Shown: in pieces, positions 35,557 to 45,857 of the stretch
Layout of the letters: the number at the start of each line of letters is the position of its first letter
How positions within the stretch are numbered: the first letter of the stretch is position 1
NCBI GenBank assembly: GCA_024235955.1
Contig: JACKLJ010000006.1
Location: forward strand, 1-64,000
DNA from: Burkholderiaceae bacterium
Lineage (GTDB): Bacteria; Pseudomonadota; Gammaproteobacteria; Burkholderiales; Burkholderiaceae_C
Length of the DNA: 64,000 nucleotides
Reading direction: 5' to 3'
The notes under the pieces: model-generated
Told to the model about the DNA's origin: nothing
Database searches by the model: none
What the model saw: only the letters and a program-made list of their open reading frames with translations
Translations under genes and position numbers: made by a program

Positions 35557-37254
35557 TCACTTGCGGGCGCTGTTGCTGGCCGCGGCAGGTTCGACCTTCC
35601 ACTGGATGGTCTGCGTGACGTAGTCGTTCTTGTCGAGCGCGTTCTCGAAGGTCTGCAGCAGGCCCTCGGTGCCACGCACGCCCTGGATCAGGGTCAGGGC
35701 CGGCACCTGCATGGCCGCTGGCAGGCGCGGGCTGGCGTCGTCGCGGGTCGCGGCGCAGGTGACGCCTTCGGTGCCTGGCTTGCCGGCATCGAGGATGAAA
35801 GCCGGGTTGGGCGACATCCAGTCCGGCAGACGCACCGCCTGGTTGGCGCTGACCTGGGCGTTCGGGTTGAGCGCGTTGGGTGTCAGCCGCATCGCGTTGC
35901 CGTCCGAGCCGACGAAGTAGCAGTAGAGGTACGAACTGCGCGACACCGTGGCCGACAGGAACACCTGCTCACCTTGCTTGAAGGCTGGCCGCTCGTTGGC
36001 GGGCTGCGGGTTCTCGATCTGCAGGTTGACGGCCCACGGGTCGGCTGCCGCCCATTCCGCGGCCTTGCTGGTGCCGTCGGCGGCTGTCGCTACGGCAGCT
36101 CCGGAATTTGCCCAGCCGATGCGCTGCAGCGTGCCGTCCTCGCCCAGGGCGACGAAGTTGCGCAGTGCGCGGTCGTAGGTCTGGAAATCCGGCACGCCCG
36201 TGACCACCAGCCCCTTGTCGGCCTGGAAGCGCGCCAGCGCGCTGCGGAACATGGGGTTGTTGACCGGCAGCGAGCCCGTGCCTTTTGGCAGGTAGCCCTG
36301 GTGCTCCAGCGAGTTCTGGATCAGCTTGATCTGGCCGATGAAGCCGCTGGCGTCGTACCAGTCGCGCATCTGGCGCTGGAAGGCCGGGTTGGTCTGGTCC
36401 AGCATCAGGCACTGCCAGTAGGGCACGCGCGCCCACTTGCCCACCAGTTCGATCATGGCCAGATCCACCAGCGTGCGCAGGGCACCGCCGGTGCCGAGCG
36501 TGTAGTCGCGCCCGACGTTGAACTGCACGCCATAGTTGCCGATCCGGCCGGCCAGATCGAGACCCTGACCGGCGGAGCCGATGATCACCTCGTTGGCCGA
36601 GTCCATGCCGGGTATCAGCGTGCGCGTGCGGAAGTCGCCCAGATGCATCTCCAGGCCGATGATGGTGGCGTTGCGGCTGCGGCTGTAGCCGGTGTCGAGC
36701 CGGCTGGCCGAGGTGCCGGCGTTGAGGTTGTTGCTGATGACGTTCTGATCCACGAACGCCACCGCGCCCGACACATAGAGCGCCGGGCGTTGCAGCTGCA
36801 TCTGGTTGTTGTTGAGCAGGATGGTCGTCAGGTTCTGCACGGTGTCCTGCCGCGCGATGTCCACCTCGTAATCCACGTAGCGGAATGCATTGCTCAGGTG
36901 CGACATCTGCGACAGCGCGGTGATGACCATCTCCTTGGTGGCGGCCGGCACCTTGCCCGAGTAATCGGGGAACTGCTTGGACGCGATCAACGTGGTCGGC
37001 AGTTCTGCCGCGCGCAGCATGTGATCCATGCACATCAGCGAATCGGAGAAGCTCGAGATCGAGCGCACCGGCCGCACGACGGGGCGGTCCATGGAGCCGG
37101 CTTTCTCGTGGTAGGCGGCATCCTTGCGGGCGTCGAAGGGGGTGGCGCAGCCGGCGGCGAGCAGGGCGGTCAGCAGCAGGCCGCTCCACAGGCCCGGGCG
37201 CGGCTTCGGGCGCGTTGTGCCGCTTGCCATGCGCGGCGTGTCCTTCGTGTTCAT
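35557..37254 (-). CDS. CsgG/HfaB-like outer-membrane lipoprotein with extra C-terminal domains
   Basis: 565-residue lipoprotein: lipobox LLAAGC with Cys36. Residues about 55-285 resemble the CsgG/HfaB secretion-pore family in outline: LYVSGAVAFVDQN, the strand ATIIGLEMHLGDFRTRTLIP, VQFNVGRDYTLGTGGALRTL and ELVGKWARVPYWQCL, mirroring CsgG's strands and its terminal helix. About 315-370 (YLPKGTG to FQTYDRALRNF) looks like a peptidoglycan-binding-type helix bundle. About 420-510 (QGEQVFLSATVSRSSYLYCY) looks DUF4384-like. CsgG itself is about 277 residues, so this is double length. ATG 37254 has GGGGAGG upstream. Family call is by eye and needs a profile search. Confidence 0.65.
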   Translation of the reverse strand: MNTKDTPRMASGTTRPKPRPGLWSGLLLTALLAAGCATPFDARKDAAYHEKAGSMDRPVVRPVRSISSFSDSLMCMDHMLRAAELPTTLIASKQFPDYSGKVPAATKEMVITALSQMSHLSNAFRYVDYEVDIARQDTVQNLTTILLNNNQMQLQRPALYVSGAVAFVDQNVISNNLNAGTSASRLDTGYSRSRNATIIGLEMHLGDFRTRTLIPGMDSANEVIIGSAGQGLDLAGRIGNYGVQFNVGRDYTLGTGGALRTLVDLAMIELVGKWARVPYWQCLMLDQTNPAFQRQMRDWYDASGFIGQIKLIQNSLEHQGYLPKGTGSLPVNNPMFRSALARFQADKGLVVTGVPDFQTYDRALRNFVALGEDGTLQRIGWANSGAAVATAADGTSKAAEWAAADPWAVNLQIENPQPANERPAFKQGEQVFLSATVSRSSYLYCYFVGSDGNAMRLTPNALNPNAQVSANQAVRLPDWMSPNPAFILDAGKPGTEGVTCAATRDDASPRLPAAMQVPALTLIQGVRGTEGLLQTFENALDKNDYVTQTIQWKVEPAAASNSARK

Positions 37255-37352
37255 CTCGGCCTCCCCTGATGCCGTTCGTTCAGTTTCTGTCGGTGCGCGC
37301 AATGCATGGCCAACCGGCCAGCGCCTGCGATGGCGCAGCGTGGTGGCTGGTA

Positions 37353-37766
37353 TCAGTTGCAGAAGTTGACCAGGTCGCCGCGCAGCACCACCACCTGTTC
37401 GTTGTTCATGAGGCTGCTGCCCGCGCCGGTAGCCGGCGTGGGGGTCAGCGACTGGATGCACGTGGTCTGCATGCCTTGCGTGTGGGTGGCAGTGACCACG
37501 TCTTTTTCGGTCTTGATGTTGCCGGTTTCCGGCGAATAGGCCTTGGCCACGTAGCGCGAAATCTTGGCCTGCGCGTAGTCAGGCAAGCCCGAGCGCTGCA
37601 CCAGTTCCGTCGAAGCAGCAGGGGCCGCGGTAGGCACCTGCAGATACGTCACGCGATGGGTGATGACCACCGGGTCTTCCCCGGGCGCGGCCCGGACAGC
37701 CGAGGTAACCGACAAGGCCACCACGGCAACGATCCATGCAAGGTTCAGCCTGGTTTGCGTATTCAT
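37353..37766 (-). CDS. Small secreted protein of the CsgG-like operon
   Basis: 137 residues, not recognised as any family. Start ATG 37766 is preceded by AGGGAGAGTGAC. It has a signal peptide (MNTQTRLNLAWIVAVVALSV, cleavage near VRAAPG) and a mature part with two cysteines near the end (TTCIQS and LVNFCN) that could form a disulfide. It lies between the repeat protein and the CsgG-like gene, the place where curli-type systems often encode a chaperone or nucleator. That role is inference from position and export only. Confidence 0.65.
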   Translation of the reverse strand: MNTQTRLNLAWIVAVVALSVTSAVRAAPGEDPVVITHRVTYLQVPTAAPAASTELVQRSGLPDYAQAKISRYVAKAYSPETGNIKTEKDVVTATHTQGMQTTCIQSLTPTPATGAGSSLMNNEQVVVLRGDLVNFCN

Positions 37767-37791
37767 GTCACTCTCCCTGTCTGGCAAACAG

Positions 37792-37815
37792 GCCAAGCCG
37801 CGGTTGCGGCTTGGC
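37792..37815 (-). promoter_or_regulatory. Strong intercistronic hairpin
   Basis: Perfect 10-pair stem GCCAAGCCGC/GCGGCTTGGC with a 4-base loop, between the repeat-protein gene and the small secreted-protein gene. On the minus-strand mRNA it follows a terminator-like hairpin by one base. Probably protects the upstream message or tunes read-through. Confidence 0.6.
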
Positions 37816-37834
37816 AAAAACGCCGTGATGGCGT
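37816..37834 (-). terminator. Weak, probably leaky terminator after the repeat-protein gene
   Basis: On the minus strand: ACGCC, loop ATCAC, GGCGT, then TTTT; 22 bp after the stop codon at 37856. A short stem with a T-run, consistent with partial termination so that the exported repeat protein is made in excess over the secretion genes. Confidence 0.5.
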
Positions 37835-37855
37835 CAGCCCGTCAGGTGATCGGGT

Positions 37856-38653
37856 TCAGCGCTTCGGCTTCCAGCCACCATTGCCGCCGCCAGCCTGGGC
37901 AGTCTGGAAGGGGCCGCAAGCGGCGCCGACGCAGATGGGAGGCGGCGGTTCGCACGAGTCGTTGGAGGCGAGGTTCTGGTAGGCCGCGGCCTTGTCACCC
38001 CAGGCCAGGTTGGCGACGATGGAACCGGCGCCGATCGCGGTGGTCTGGCTGGAGGTGCCCCAGATGTTGACCTGGCCGTAGTTGGACGACATGTTCTGCA
38101 CGGCCACGGTGTCGCCGCCGTTGGCCACGTTCACGGCAAGGCCGGCGACCGAGGTCTTCTGCGTGCTCTTGCCGTTGGCGCCGATGGCCACATCACCGAA
38201 GTTGGACGAGGCGTTCTGGTAGGCGGTGGCGGTTTCCGCCGGGTTGCAGTTGTCGCCGCAACCGTTGCCGTTGGCGATGTTCACCATGCCGCCGGTCACG
38301 CTGGTCGTCTGGCTCTGCTTGCCTGCGACATCGACGTTGCCGACGTTGGACGAGGCGCTCTGGACGGCGACGTCCCCGGCCTGCAGGGCGGCGTTGATCA
38401 TCACACCGTTGTGGACCCGGACGGTCTGCTCGGACTTGGCACCGTCCAGGATCTGGACATTGCCCTTGTTGCTGGCCAGGTTCTGGTTGGCGTAGGTGCC
38501 TTCCGTGGCCAGGTTGACGACGGCGGACGAGCCCGTGACCGAAGCGGTCTGGGTGGACGTGCCGGAAATGTTGATCGTGGCCGGTGTCGTCGGTGCCGCG
38601 GCCATGGCTGCCGTGGCAACCGCACTCAATGCGAAGAATGCAAGTGCTTTCAT
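37856..38653 (-). CDS. Exported five-repeat Q/N-rich protein, curlin-like in style
   Basis: 265 residues; ATG 38653 has GGAGG upstream. Signal peptide MKALAFFALSAVATAAMA, then five units of 36-45 residues (about 27-62, 66-103, 107-151, 155-191, 195-231). Each follows VxIxGxSxQTxxVxGxxVNxAxG, a short variable part, and AxQNxxSNxG. The regular Gln, Asn and Ser positions with alternating small/hydrophobic residues recall curlin and beta-helix repeats, but the spacing is not canonical CsgA. A CGDNC insert lies in unit three, and the tail has three Cys and a Gly-rich end. First gene of the CsgG-like operon and presumably its exported substrate. Confidence 0.75.
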   Translation of the reverse strand: MKALAFFALSAVATAAMAAAPTTPATINISGTSTQTASVTGSSAVVNLATEGTYANQNLASNKGNVQILDGAKSEQTVRVHNGVMINAALQAGDVAVQSASSNVGNVDVAGKQSQTTSVTGGMVNIANGNGCGDNCNPAETATAYQNASSNFGDVAIGANGKSTQKTSVAGLAVNVANGGDTVAVQNMSSNYGQVNIWGTSSQTTAIGAGSIVANLAWGDKAAAYQNLASNDSCEPPPPICVGAACGPFQTAQAGGGNGGWKPKR

Positions 38654-38925
38654 GATGGGATCCTCCAAAGGTAGCTGACACATGAGCGGGTCGGTTGGCA
38701 TGGGCTTCCCTCCCCAGGGTGGTGGCGCCACCGAACCGGCCCTCCCTGTTTTTGGTGCTCGGTGTTCGGCAGCGTCGGATTCAGTGTCTGCAGACGGGCG
38801 GAGTCCGCCAATCGCTACAAATGGATACGTCATCGGATGGTGGCCGTTCGGCTGGAAGCGCACGCGCACCAAAGCGGAGCATCCGTGTTTTCGTACTGAA
38901 TAGCTATGAATCCTGTAGCGATACC

Positions 38926-38950
38926 AGTTTGTAAACTAGTTAGTAACTAA
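38926..38950. promoter_or_regulatory. Adjacent inverted repeats, candidate operator
   Basis: AGTTTGTAAACT (38926-38937; arms AGTTT/AAACT) and TTAGTAACTAA (38940-38950; arms TTAGT/ACTAA) lie side by side in the AT-rich core. They are directly upstream of a candidate promoter, the place expected for binding of the neighbouring LuxR-type regulator. No experimental support. Confidence 0.45.
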
Positions 38951-38979
38951 TTGTGTTTTTTGAAACTACGAGAAATAAT
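38951..38979 (+). promoter_or_regulatory. Candidate sigma-70 promoter of the response-regulator gene
   Basis: TTGTGT (38951-38956), 17 bp, AATAAT (38974-38979). The -10 matches five of six consensus bases, the -35 three of six; a weak -35 fits an activator-dependent promoter with the inverted repeats just upstream. Confidence 0.4.
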
Positions 38980-39165
38980 TTCACGCTCAGGTGTGCACTC
39001 CGTTGTCCCCATCCCTAAGCTACGGGGAAAACTTCACAGAAAAAACGGGGGAGTTCCACAAGAATCGGACGTGTGAGGTAGGGAGAAAGAGTTGCTACAG
39101 GGCTTCAGCGCGACCACGCCGTTACATCTGTGTCGCGCCGGGTCGAATCCAGGGAGTGAATAGGC

Positions 39166-40023
39166 ATGAACTACAGCCACGACGCCGACTTGACATCGAT
39201 CAACAGCCACAACCGGCTGCCGTCCACCCCGCATGCGCCGGACGCGCAGGTGGATACCGGGTTCGATGGCGCCGGATCGATCCCGTCCGGCCAGGGCTTT
39301 GCCGCGACGGCACCGGCTTCCATGTGGCCCCATTTCCTGACTGGCCAGGCCGAGCAGCCGGTCCGCGTGCTGCTGGTGGACGACGACCCGCACATGCGCC
39401 GTGTGGTGGCGCAGGAGCTGCTCGCCGATCTGCGCATCAACCTCGTGGGGCAGGCTGCGTCGGTACGTGAAGCCAAGGTGCTGGTCGCCACCCAGGAGTT
39501 CGACGTGATGCTGGTCGACCTCAAGCTGGGTGACGGCACCGGGTTCGATCTGATCGACCATGTCAAGTCGGTGCGCCCGGTTGCCGAGGTGGTGGTGGTA
39601 TCCGCCATGGAAGACGAGGAACACGCGTTACGTGCCTTCGAGCTTGGCGCATCCGGTTACCTGATCAAGAACTCCTGGTTCGGCAACTACCCGCAAGCCG
39701 TATTGCAGGTTGTGAATGGGGGCGCCTCCATCACGCCGGGTCTGGCGCGTCGCCTCATACGCAGGCTGGATGGCGCCGACGCACCGGTGCGCAAGCCGCT
39801 GGCTGCCAAGAGCGCGGCTCATCCGTCCGAACAGCTGTCGGAACGCGAGCGCGAGGTGCTTCGCCTGGTGGCCACCGGCTACACCAGCAACGAGATCGGC
39901 AAGCGGCTCTCCATCAGCGGGCAGACCGTCAACACGCACATCAAGAACACCTACCGCAAGCTGCAGGTGCGCAGCCGTGCGCAGGCGGTGAACCTGGCCC
40001 AGATGAAGGGTTTGCTTTACTAG
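39166..40023 (+). CDS. LuxR/NarL-type response regulator
   Basis: 285 residues. An N-terminal extension of about 65 residues of low complexity precedes the receiver domain (VRVLLVDDDPHMRRVVAQEL; phosphate acceptor Asp118 in DVMLVDLKLGDG; Lys in YLIKNS). A NarL-type helix-turn-helix occupies about 225-285 (LSEREREVLRLVATGYTSNE, QTVNTHIKNTYRKLQVRSRA). ATG 39166 follows AGGGAGTGAATAGGC. Encoded divergently from the CsgG-like operon and 61 bp before its likely sensor kinase. The probable job, inferred from position, is control of that operon. Confidence 0.92.
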   Translation: MNYSHDADLTSINSHNRLPSTPHAPDAQVDTGFDGAGSIPSGQGFAATAPASMWPHFLTGQAEQPVRVLLVDDDPHMRRVVAQELLADLRINLVGQAASVREAKVLVATQEFDVMLVDLKLGDGTGFDLIDHVKSVRPVAEVVVVSAMEDEEHALRAFELGASGYLIKNSWFGNYPQAVLQVVNGGASITPGLARRLIRRLDGADAPVRKPLAAKSAAHPSEQLSEREREVLRLVATGYTSNEIGKRLSISGQTVNTHIKNTYRKLQVRSRAQAVNLAQMKGLLY

Positions 40024-40084
40024 CTTTTCCGTAGCGTCCGCCACTGTGCTGGCCTGGCTGGACGAAGGAAAAGACACTCAATCC

Positions 40085-41380
40085 ATGTTGCAGGCCGCAC
40101 TGCCCTCCGGAGCTGCCAGCGCGCTGGCCTGGCTGATCATGGCGCTGCTGGCCATGGCGCTGGGTGCGGCGCTGGCAGCCTGGTTCCGCCACCGCCGCGC
40201 CTTCGATTTGTTCTACGCCGGCACGCTGGCCCCGTGGCTGGTGTTCATGGCGCTGGCCGCCCTCCAGGGCGCCGAGCCGGCCACAGCAGAGTTCACCCAG
40301 GCAGCGCGGCTGGCCTACCAGTTGGCGATGACGGGCGTGACGCTGTTCCTGTTCCATTGCGCCACCACCATGCAACCACTGCAGTGGGCGCTGGTGGGCT
40401 TTCAGGCCGTGGTGGGTGGCGCGCTGGCCCTGTTTCCGCCGGCGCAGCCCCATGCCTGGCTCTGGTTCAACACCGTCTGTGCCAGCGTGCTGGCCCTGCT
40501 GCTGGCGCACGCTGTCCGGCAGGATGTGGGCGAGCGCGGCTGGATGGCGTTGCTGGTGGGGGTGTGCGGGCTGGGCGTGGCGTTCGTCGACCAGCGTGCG
40601 GCCGGGCGGGGGGCGCCCGCGCTGTCGGTGTCCCATTATTTCTACGCCGTGGCCCTGTTCATCCTGTGGCGGGCCGTCGGCAAGCCCCGACAGGAGGCGC
40701 TGAAGAGCCCCGACTCCGCGCTGCGCCAGGAACGCCAGCGCATGGCCGACGAACTGCACGACGGTGTGGGCGCCCAGCTGACCTCGCTCATTTCCGCGCT
40801 CGACTACGGCTCGCCCGAGCAGCGGGCCACCGCCGCCACGCTGCAGCACTGCCTGCTGGAGTTGAAGCTCGCGGTGGATGGCCTGCAGCAGGGCGAGAGC
40901 GTGATCGAGCACCTGGCGAGCCTGCGCTACCGCATGCAGCCCTTGCTGGAGGCCGCCTCGGTGGAAATGGAGTGGGTGATCGCCGATGAGGCCGTGCTGG
41001 AGAGCTTTGAAGGCGATCGCGCGCGCGAAACCATGCGCGTGGCGCAGGAGGCGCTGGCCAACGCCATCCGCCATTCCGGTGCCAGCCGGGTCAAGCTGGC
41101 CTGCTGCTACGTCAGGAGCCGCAAGGCGCTGATGCTGGAGGTGGCGGACAACGGCATTGGTCTGCCGTCCCGCCCGCTCGTGCATGGCGATCCGCGCGGC
41201 CCTGGCGCCGCCGGCAGCGGCAAGGGCCTGCTCGGCATGCAGCGCCGCGCCGAACGGCTGGGCGGCACGCTGGAGCTCGAGGGCCGGCACGGGCAGGGCA
41301 CAGTGGTGCGTCTGCTGGTGCCTTTCGACGCCCCGGCGCGCGTAGTCGAGAGACCGCCGGTTGACCGGGCCGCGGCCTAG
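40085..41380 (+). CDS. Membrane sensor histidine kinase, HisKA_3 (NarX/DesK-like)
   Basis: 431 residues if started at ATG 40085 (a GTG at 40046 in frame has no ribosome-binding site). The N-terminal 200 residues are strongly hydrophobic with several helices and no obvious periplasmic domain, so it may sense the membrane itself. The phospho-acceptor is His225 (ERQRMADELHDGVGAQL), followed by HATPase_c with VAQEALANAIRHSGASRV (N-box), VADNGIGLP (G1) and GKGLLGMQRRAERLGG (G2). Pairs with the preceding response regulator. Confidence 0.9.
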   Translation: MLQAALPSGAASALAWLIMALLAMALGAALAAWFRHRRAFDLFYAGTLAPWLVFMALAALQGAEPATAEFTQAARLAYQLAMTGVTLFLFHCATTMQPLQWALVGFQAVVGGALALFPPAQPHAWLWFNTVCASVLALLLAHAVRQDVGERGWMALLVGVCGLGVAFVDQRAAGRGAPALSVSHYFYAVALFILWRAVGKPRQEALKSPDSALRQERQRMADELHDGVGAQLTSLISALDYGSPEQRATAATLQHCLLELKLAVDGLQQGESVIEHLASLRYRMQPLLEAASVEMEWVIADEAVLESFEGDRARETMRVAQEALANAIRHSGASRVKLACCYVRSRKALMLEVADNGIGLPSRPLVHGDPRGPGAAGSGKGLLGMQRRAERLGGTLELEGRHGQGTVVRLLVPFDAPARVVERPPVDRAAA

Positions 41381-41465
41381 GCTGGTGCCCCGAAGCGCTG
41401 TGGCAAACTCGCCAGCTTTTTGATCGGCCGCCAGCCCGCAGCGGGCTCGCCGGCTGCACGCACGC

Positions 41466-43862
<2,397 letters not shown>

Positions 43863-43880
43863 GGGCCGGCGGCGCCGTGC

Positions 43881-44132
43881 CTAGGCCGCGGCGCGCACCA
43901 CGGCGTCGTCGTCGCTCAGTTCGATGCCGTGCTGTTGGGCAGCTTCCACGATGCGCCGGGCGGCTGTCTTGCGGGCCTCGGCACTCTCGAATCGGGTCTG
44001 GCTGAAGCGCGCGGCGGCGTTGCGCACGTGCGCGGCGTCGTGGATCGGCAGGTGTTCGCCGCCCAGACTGTCGACATAGGCAAAACTGCGCGGCGGCAGG
44101 GCGTCGCGGCGGGCGGTATAGAGCTGGCTCAT
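43881..44132 (-). CDS. Small conserved hypothetical protein (DUF6582-like)
   Basis: 83 residues, MSQLYTARRDALPPRSFAYV with PIHDAAHVRNAAARFSQTRF and a helical end. This resembles small proteins annotated DUF6582 (pattern: lipid/phage-capsid-associated or stand-alone, function unknown), where HVRNAxARF is the core motif. Convergent with tex, 18 bp apart. Confidence 0.7.
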   Translation of the reverse strand: MSQLYTARRDALPPRSFAYVDSLGGEHLPIHDAAHVRNAAARFSQTRFESAEARKTAARRIVEAAQQHGIELSDDDAVVRAAA

Positions 44133-44287
44133 GGGCGGACCTCGCTGGCGGTAGCAGCCGTCCCTTTGGGCGGCCGGTCAGGCCGGCACGGTAGCGCGCC
44201 GCGGAGCCGCGTGCAAGCCAAGCCGCAGCGGTGCGCGCGAACGGCACGCTACCATCGCCGGATCGTTCCGAACCATCCGGTGCCGCC

Positions 44288-44644
44288 ATGCAGAAGATCC
44301 TCATCATCGTTCACGCCCCGCCGTACGGCAGCGAGCGTTGCCTGTCGGCCCTGCGCCTGGCGCTGGCCCTGGCCGGACGCGAGGGCAAGAAGCCCTTGCT
44401 CGACGTGTTCCTGATGTCCGACGCCACCGTGCTCGCCCTGCCGAACCAGCAGGACGCCTCGGGCAACACCTTGCAGCAGATGGTCGAGCAGCTCACGGGC
44501 CACGGCGTGCCCGTGCGCCTGTGCAAGACCTGCGCGGGCAACCGCGGCCTGCTGGACCTCAAGCTGATCGAGGGCGTGACCATCGGCACCCTGGCCGAGC
44601 TGGCCGAAGCCACCGTGCAGGCCGACAAGGTGATCACGTTCTGA
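44288..44644 (+). CDS. DsrE/YchN-family protein
   Basis: 118 residues with the DsrE fold signature: IVHAPPYGSERCLSALRLAL at the start, VFLMSDATVLALPNQ in the middle, and a Cys-containing strand VRLCKTCAGNRGL. YchN/DsrE-like proteins are small cytoplasmic oligomers linked to sulfur relay or redox handling. ATG 44288 is chosen because the preceding codons are not conserved. A LuxR-type regulator gene follows after 17 nt. Confidence 0.85.
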   Translation: MQKILIIVHAPPYGSERCLSALRLALALAGREGKKPLLDVFLMSDATVLALPNQQDASGNTLQQMVEQLTGHGVPVRLCKTCAGNRGLLDLKLIEGVTIGTLAELAEATVQADKVITF

Positions 44645-44661
44645 ACCCGCCAGGCGCCGCC

Positions 44662-45294
44662 GTGGCCAGCAAGAGCGATGCTGCGCCTGCCAGCGTGCTG
44701 GTCGTGCATCCGGCGCCCCTGGTCGGGCGTGCCATGGCGCAGTTCCTGCGCCTGCAGTCGGGCGTGGGAGCGGTGCATTTCGTGCGTGGTCTGGCGGAAG
44801 CGGCGGCGCACCTGCGCCAGGCGGGCACACCGGCCGTCGTGCTGGTGCACGCGGGGCTGCTGGCGCCCGATCTGGACGCCTTTGTCCGCACGGTGCGGCC
44901 GCTGGCCCCGCGCAGCCGGTTCCTCCTGCTGACCGACCCGCCACCGGAACAGCCGGGCATCCATGCGCCGGCCCGGAGCCTGGCGCGGCAGGCCCGGATG
45001 GACGGCGTGGTGTCCAGCGACCAGCCGCTGGCGGCGCTGGCGCAGGCGGTGGGCGTTGCCCTCAGGGGGCCGTTGCGGGAAGCCGGCCATGGTGCGACGA
45101 TGGCAGCCCCGGGGAGTTTCACCCCGCGCCAGCACCAGGTGCTGGAGCTGCTGCTGCAAGGCCACTCCAACAAGCTCATCGCGCGCCAGCTGGACATCAC
45201 CGAAAGCACGGTCAAGGAATACGTGAGCGCGCTGCTGAAGAAGTTCGACGTGAAGCGCCGGGCGGAACTGATGGCGCAGCTGCAGCAGCTGTAG
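44662..45294 (+). CDS. Orphan LuxR/NarL-type regulator with degenerate receiver
   Basis: 210 residues from GTG 44662 (no ATG is available upstream in frame after the dsrE-like stop). The N-terminal part follows a receiver layout (ASVLVVHPAPLVGRAMAQFL) but lacks the acidic pair and the phosphorylated Asp: the expected site reads AVVLVHAGLL. The C-terminal helix-turn-helix is intact (FTPRQHQVLELLLQGHSNKL, ESTVKEYVSALLKKFDVKRR). It probably acts without phosphorylation. No kinase gene is adjacent. Confidence 0.85.
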   Translation: MASKSDAAPASVLVVHPAPLVGRAMAQFLRLQSGVGAVHFVRGLAEAAAHLRQAGTPAVVLVHAGLLAPDLDAFVRTVRPLAPRSRFLLLTDPPPEQPGIHAPARSLARQARMDGVVSSDQPLAALAQAVGVALRGPLREAGHGATMAAPGSFTPRQHQVLELLLQGHSNKLIARQLDITESTVKEYVSALLKKFDVKRRAELMAQLQQL

Positions 45295-45347
45295 GCCAGG
45301 CCGCTGCTTCCAGTGGCGGGCCCACCCTTCAGGACCCGTTCATGGTC

Positions 45348-45857
45348 TCAGGGCCATAGCGTGATGGGCCCCACCAGCACGTGCAGGTCAGCCGGGCCGA
45401 GCACCGCGATCTGGATCGAATGGGCGCTCTCCAGCGGGCCGTCGGCGATGAGCCGCAGGACGGCCGGTTGTGCCACCCAGGTGCCGCCCACCAGCAGCTG
45501 GGCGGTACCGGTCAGGAAGGCCTGGTGGTTCTCGTCCAGTGCCCAAGCGCCCGCGAAAGCGAACCTGGCGCACGGCGTGTCGAGCTGCACCGAGTCGCCA
45601 GTGAGTTCCAGCCGGGCCGGGTAGCAATCGTTGATGTCGCCCGTCGGGCTGACCGGCGGCGATGCACCGGGGGGCACGTCGCCCTGGGAGGCATCGGATG
45701 CGGTGAACAGGTAGCGCAGCGGCCCGGTGCCGGTGCCGCCGCTGCCCGGGTCGCCCCCGCCGCAGGCCGTGAGCACCAGCAGGCACGCCGCCAGGGCCGC
45801 CCAAAGCCAGCGCCGGGGAGCTGTCAGCGCGTCAAACAGCCTGGTCAGAAACTTCAT
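45348..45857 (-). CDS. Predicted lipoprotein, function unknown
   Basis: 169 residues with a hydrophobic N-terminus ending in lipobox VLTAC, followed by a Gly/Ser-rich linker and a mainly beta-strand body (ARLELTGDSVQLDTPCARFA, AQLLVGGTWV). Its start overlaps the end of the DUF6502 gene by 26 nt, so both are probably one transcript. Confidence 0.75.
   Translation of the reverse strand: MKFLTRLFDALTAPRRWLWAALAACLLVLTACGGGDPGSGGTGTGPLRYLFTASDASQGDVPPGASPPVSPTGDINDCYPARLELTGDSVQLDTPCARFAFAGAWALDENHQAFLTGTAQLLVGGTWVAQPAVLRLIADGPLESAHSIQIAVLGPADLHVLVGPITLWP

Larger units (their letters stand above)
38654..39165. other. Gene-free divergent control region
   Basis: 512 bp with no credible gene between the repeat-protein operon (minus) and the response regulator (plus). 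The middle (about 38890-38985) is strikingly AT-rich for this genome, which marks the promoter zone. Holds the inverted repeats and candidate promoter listed separately. Long untranslated leaders on both sides (about 180 nt to the regulator, more than 200 nt to the repeat protein). Confidence 0.8.

Noticed and set aside
34789..37269. An 826-codon plus-strand frame opposite the CsgG-like operon
   Set aside because: No ribosome-binding site, no domain, Arg/Gly/His-rich; the minus-strand genes have signal peptides, lipobox and ribosome-binding sites.
37856..38653. Calling the repeat protein curlin (CsgA)
   Set aside because: The repeat length (36-45) and Gln/Asn spacing differ from the CsgA pattern, and csgD/E/F are absent. 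Only a curlin-like style is claimed.
41381..41465. Another copy of the dispersed repeat before tex
   Set aside because: It has CAGCTTTTTG and GC-rich arms but not the AGCTGCCTGCGCCC core or the spacing.
45832..45857. Frameshift between the DUF6502 gene and the lipoprotein gene
   Set aside because: The 26-nt overlap joins two complete proteins; the second begins with its own lipoprotein signal, so they are separate genes.
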